From positions 61,504 to 125,503 of the forward strand of contig NZ_AP017564.1 in NCBI RefSeq assembly GCF_003967015.1: 64,000 nt of DNA. The letters are read 5' to 3'. Shown here piece by piece: positions 61,980 to 64,000 of this stretch. The translations under genes and the position numbers were made by a program. Source of the DNA: Pseudanabaena sp. ABRG5-3 (lineage in GTDB: Bacteria > Cyanobacteriota > Cyanobacteriia > Pseudanabaenales > Pseudanabaenaceae). Under the pieces are notes generated by a model that did no database searches, was not told where the DNA came from, and worked only from the letters and a program-made list of their open reading frames with translations. Position 1 is the stretch's first letter. The number at the start of each line of letters is the position of its first letter.

Positions 61980-62054
61980 AACATAACTTGATTCTTATCA
62001 TAACGTTATGATAAGTTTTACCAGCACCTAAATCTCTACATGTTTTTGACGAAT

Positions 62055-62172
62055 ATATAGCAACGAAAGATATAGCTAGGACAAATTAAAACCCAAAAGG
62101 TGAGTGGCGGCGCTTCGCGCCGCCACTCACCTTTTGGGTTTTATGTCCTAAGTAAGGCTTTCATTGCTATAT
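62055..62172. repeat. 118-bp MITE with ATATAGCAA ends
   Basis: Outer ends ATATAGCAACGAAAG (62055) and CTTTCATTGCTATAT (to 62172) are inverted copies with one change. Inside lie AGGACA / TGTCCT and a perfect 55-bp hairpin (62088-62142) with arms AAAACCCAAAAGGTGAGTGG then CGGCGC. The inner hairpin matches the design at 1450-1504. It sits before parA. Confidence 0.8.
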
Positions 62173-62247
62173 TTTTACAATATTTCTACAATTTAGGGCT
62201 TTCAGAGCATTCTGACAATTTTAAAAGGTTAAGCAAACGGAGGCAAA

Positions 62248-63036
62248 ATGAGCCGAGTAATCGCAGTATTTAATCAAGCTGGGGGCGTAGGTAAAACAAC
62301 AGTAGCCCAAAATCTTGGTTATCACCTTGCCACTCGTGGTAATAGAACTTTATTGGTAGATATGGATCCCCAAGCATCGCTCACATCCTTTATGGGGATC
62401 AACACAAGGACGCTCAATTTAAGTGTATATAACTCTCTCATTGCTGAAGATGAGACTGAATCCCCGATCGCATTACCGATCATCAAGGATCTATACGCAA
62501 TGGATTTATGTCCTGCTAACCTAAACCTTGCCAAGGCGGAGCAGCAATTGGTTTTAGAAGAATTGCGAGAACTGAGACTAAAAGATGCGATCGCGCCATT
62601 TCTCGGAAACTATGACTTTATTATCATTGACTGTCCTCCTAGTTTAGGGATTTTAAGCGTAATTAGTTTAGTTGCGGCAACCCATGTTCTTGTGCCAATT
62701 CAAACGCAGTTTAAAGCTTTGATGGGAACTGACCTCCTACTTGGGACTACTAAAAAAATCCAGAAGCGGCTCAATAAAAATCTTAAATTAGCGGGATTTT
62801 TGCCGACAATGTACGCTTCATCAACAGCAATGGATCAGCAAACTTTGTTTGATATTAACGAGCAACTAGCAGCGATCGCACAGGTATTTTCCCCACTGCC
62901 TCGCGCCACAGCCCTATCGGAAGCCAGTAAAGCTCTGAAACCCTTTGGTGCGTATATTGGCAGTAATAAAAAGGGTAACAATGGCGCTATTTTGAAAATT
63001 TTTGATGAAGTCGCGGAGGCAATGGAAAAACTATGA
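62248..63036 (+). CDS. parA: ParA-family partition ATPase
   Basis: 262 residues. Deviant Walker A NQAGGVGKTTVAQNLGYHLA (K15-type position conserved), DMDPQASLT (A'), FIIIDCPPSLGILSV (Walker B). No N-terminal HTH, so it is a short type Ib-like or chromosomal-type ParA. GGAGG before ATG supports the start. It makes nucleoid-bound gradients that separate ParB-parS complexes. Its stop overlaps the parB start (ATGA). Confidence 0.95.
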   Translation: MSRVIAVFNQAGGVGKTTVAQNLGYHLATRGNRTLLVDMDPQASLTSFMGINTRTLNLSVYNSLIAEDETESPIALPIIKDLYAMDLCPANLNLAKAEQQLVLEELRELRLKDAIAPFLGNYDFIIIDCPPSLGILSVISLVAATHVLVPIQTQFKALMGTDLLLGTTKKIQKRLNKNLKLAGFLPTMYASSTAMDQQTLFDINEQLAAIAQVFSPLPRATALSEASKALKPFGAYIGSNKKGNNGAILKIFDEVAEAMEKL

Positions 63037-63956
63037 GAAATCCCCCCACCAAGGTACAAACCAAACTATCAAATATTGCTTTATTTGATGATGATGACGA
63101 TGAGCAATTAGTATCGGATAGCCAAATTCTGCTCAGCGATATTTCGTTACCCAAGCAGCAACCACGCCGCTATTTTGATCCTGACAAGATGCAGGAATTA
63201 AAGGAGTCGATCAGTCATCATGGGATTTTAGAACCTGTGATTCTGCGTCCTGTGGCAACGGGTTATGAATTGGTGGCAGGTGAACGGCGCTTTCGAGCCG
63301 CGAAAGAATTAGAGTTAGAGACAATTCCTGCGGTAGTGCATCAGCTCACTAATGAGCAAGCTTATGAGATTGCCTTAATCGAAAACTTGCAACGGGAAGA
63401 TTTAAATCCAGTTGAAGAGACTGAGGCAATCTTACAAATTTTGGCTCTCAGATTAGCTCTAACTGAAAAAGAAGTCATCTCCAATCTTTATAAAATGCGG
63501 GTCACTCCCGAATCAGATCGTGATGAAAGTCTGACTGCAATCGCTACCAAACTCATTAGCATTTTCGATTCACTGCAAACAGTAAAGTGGGAGTCCTTTG
63601 TTGTTAATCGTTTGCCGTTGCTTAATTTGCCTACAGAAGTACTAGAGGCTTTACGTCAGGGGCAAATCGAATATACCAAGGCAACAGCGATCTCTACTGT
63701 TAAGGATGCTGACCTAAGACAGGCTTTGTTAAGTGAAACTATTGATCAAGGTTTATCTTTAGCCCAAATCAAGGAAAAAATTCGCGAACTAAAATCAGGG
63801 CAATCCTCCGATAAACCTGTAACCTTAAAAAATCGGTTTGTCGATTCGATGCAAAAGCTCAAAAAATCACCAGTCTGGAATGACCAGAAAAAACATAAAA
63901 AAATTGAGAAGCTAATTGCTCAGATCGAAGCTTTAGCGATCGAAGTAGAAGCTTGA
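63033..63956 (+). CDS. parB: ParB-family partition protein
   Basis: 307 residues. The ParB N-terminal CTPase domain has LELVAGERRFRAAKEL-type sequence (ATGYELVAGERRFRAAKELE) and ALIENLQREDLNPVEETEAI. A HTH region (~135-215) is diverged, and the C-terminal ~90 residues are basic (KSPVWNDQKKHKKIEKL). It binds parS and slides along DNA to load the partition complex. A canonical TGTTTCACGTGAAACA parS was not found in the window. Coupled to parA by ATGA. Confidence 0.92.
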   Translation: MRNPPTKVQTKLSNIALFDDDDDEQLVSDSQILLSDISLPKQQPRRYFDPDKMQELKESISHHGILEPVILRPVATGYELVAGERRFRAAKELELETIPAVVHQLTNEQAYEIALIENLQREDLNPVEETEAILQILALRLALTEKEVISNLYKMRVTPESDRDESLTAIATKLISIFDSLQTVKWESFVVNRLPLLNLPTEVLEALRQGQIEYTKATAISTVKDADLRQALLSETIDQGLSLAQIKEKIRELKSGQSSDKPVTLKNRFVDSMQKLKKSPVWNDQKKHKKIEKLIAQIEALAIEVEA

Positions 63957-63967
63957 CAAAAGCAAAA

Positions 63968-64000
63968 AACTGTGGCGCACACACTGTGTGCGCCACAGTT
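63968..64000 (+). terminator. Hairpin behind parB
   Basis: Arms AACTGTGGCGCACACA / TGTGTGCGCCACAGTT around a single C, 12 bp past the parB stop. The window ends here, so a T-run cannot be judged. Confidence 0.6.

Noticed and set aside
62248..64000. Canonical parS site near parAB
   Set aside because: No match to TGTTTCACGTGAAACA or a close variant was found by eye around the genes; the only strong palindrome is the hairpin after parB.
1..64000. GCGATCGC octamers as regulatory sites
   Set aside because: These HIP1 palindromes are spread through genes and gaps alike and are a genome-wide cyanobacterial composition feature.

Overview
This window is cyanobacterial. It carries psbA (photosystem II D1), has many copies of the GCGATCGC (HIP1) octamer, and encodes cyanobacterium-specific families (DUF2499/DUF3593, DUF3122, Uma2, pentapeptide-repeat proteins). 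The genus cannot be fixed from sequence reading; a filamentous Pseudanabaena-like organism is a guess. No rRNA, tRNA, CRISPR array or intact transposase was seen. Short palindromic mobile elements (MITE-like) are scattered between genes.

Layout. 0-8 kb: a low-oxygen photosynthesis block. The psbA copy encodes the micro-oxic D1' variant (A80, L158, A286). It lies 1.4 kb from an oxygen-independent Mg-protoporphyrin ester cyclase (ChlE/BchE) with a fused C-terminal response-regulator receiver domain. Two small membrane proteins precede the cyclase. 8-33 kb: a contractile injection system (CIS) region. It contains a NarL-type regulator, cap protein (DUF4255), sheath, three tube-type proteins, two small tail-assembly proteins, an AAA+ ATPase, a 989-residue single-pass membrane protein resembling CisA-type anchors, exported pentapeptide-repeat proteins, and three cargo-like proteins with a common N-terminal leader. 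Two of these carry the DUF4157 HExxH core. Their C-terminal parts differ: one has a GxSxG hydrolase motif, one a candidate permuted papain-like Cys/His pair, and one is unknown. Baseplate, spike, LysM and tape-measure genes are not here and should lie elsewhere in the genome. Inserted in this region (14.4-19.3 kb) are a membrane-anchored LRR-Roc-COR GTPase and small accessory genes, several preceded by a repeated leader.

33-45 kb: a hybrid histidine kinase, a REC-PAS-GGDEF-EAL protein, FeoA/FeoB ferrous iron uptake, and a TOPRIM-helicase protein with a four-cysteine cluster spaced like an iron-sulfur site. 45-55 kb: a sulfide-handling block on the minus strand: two ArsR regulators, a YgaP-like DUF2892 protein, a sulfide:quinone oxidoreductase, DUF3122, SCP2-like, rhodanese, an RND efflux pair and a DsbA-like protein. 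A near-identical 16-bp palindrome precedes arsR and the DUF2892-sqr unit. 55-64 kb: QueD, a tyrosine recombinase, PurT, an AAA ATPase fused to a PD-(D/E)XK nuclease domain, hypothetical proteins, a cupin and parAB.

Taken together, D1', oxygen-independent chlorophyll synthesis, ferrous iron import and sulfide oxidation suggest a cyanobacterium that meets low-oxygen, sulfidic conditions. The CIS looks like the intracellular, membrane-anchored type known from cyanobacteria rather than a freely released particle; that is inference from the anchor-like protein.
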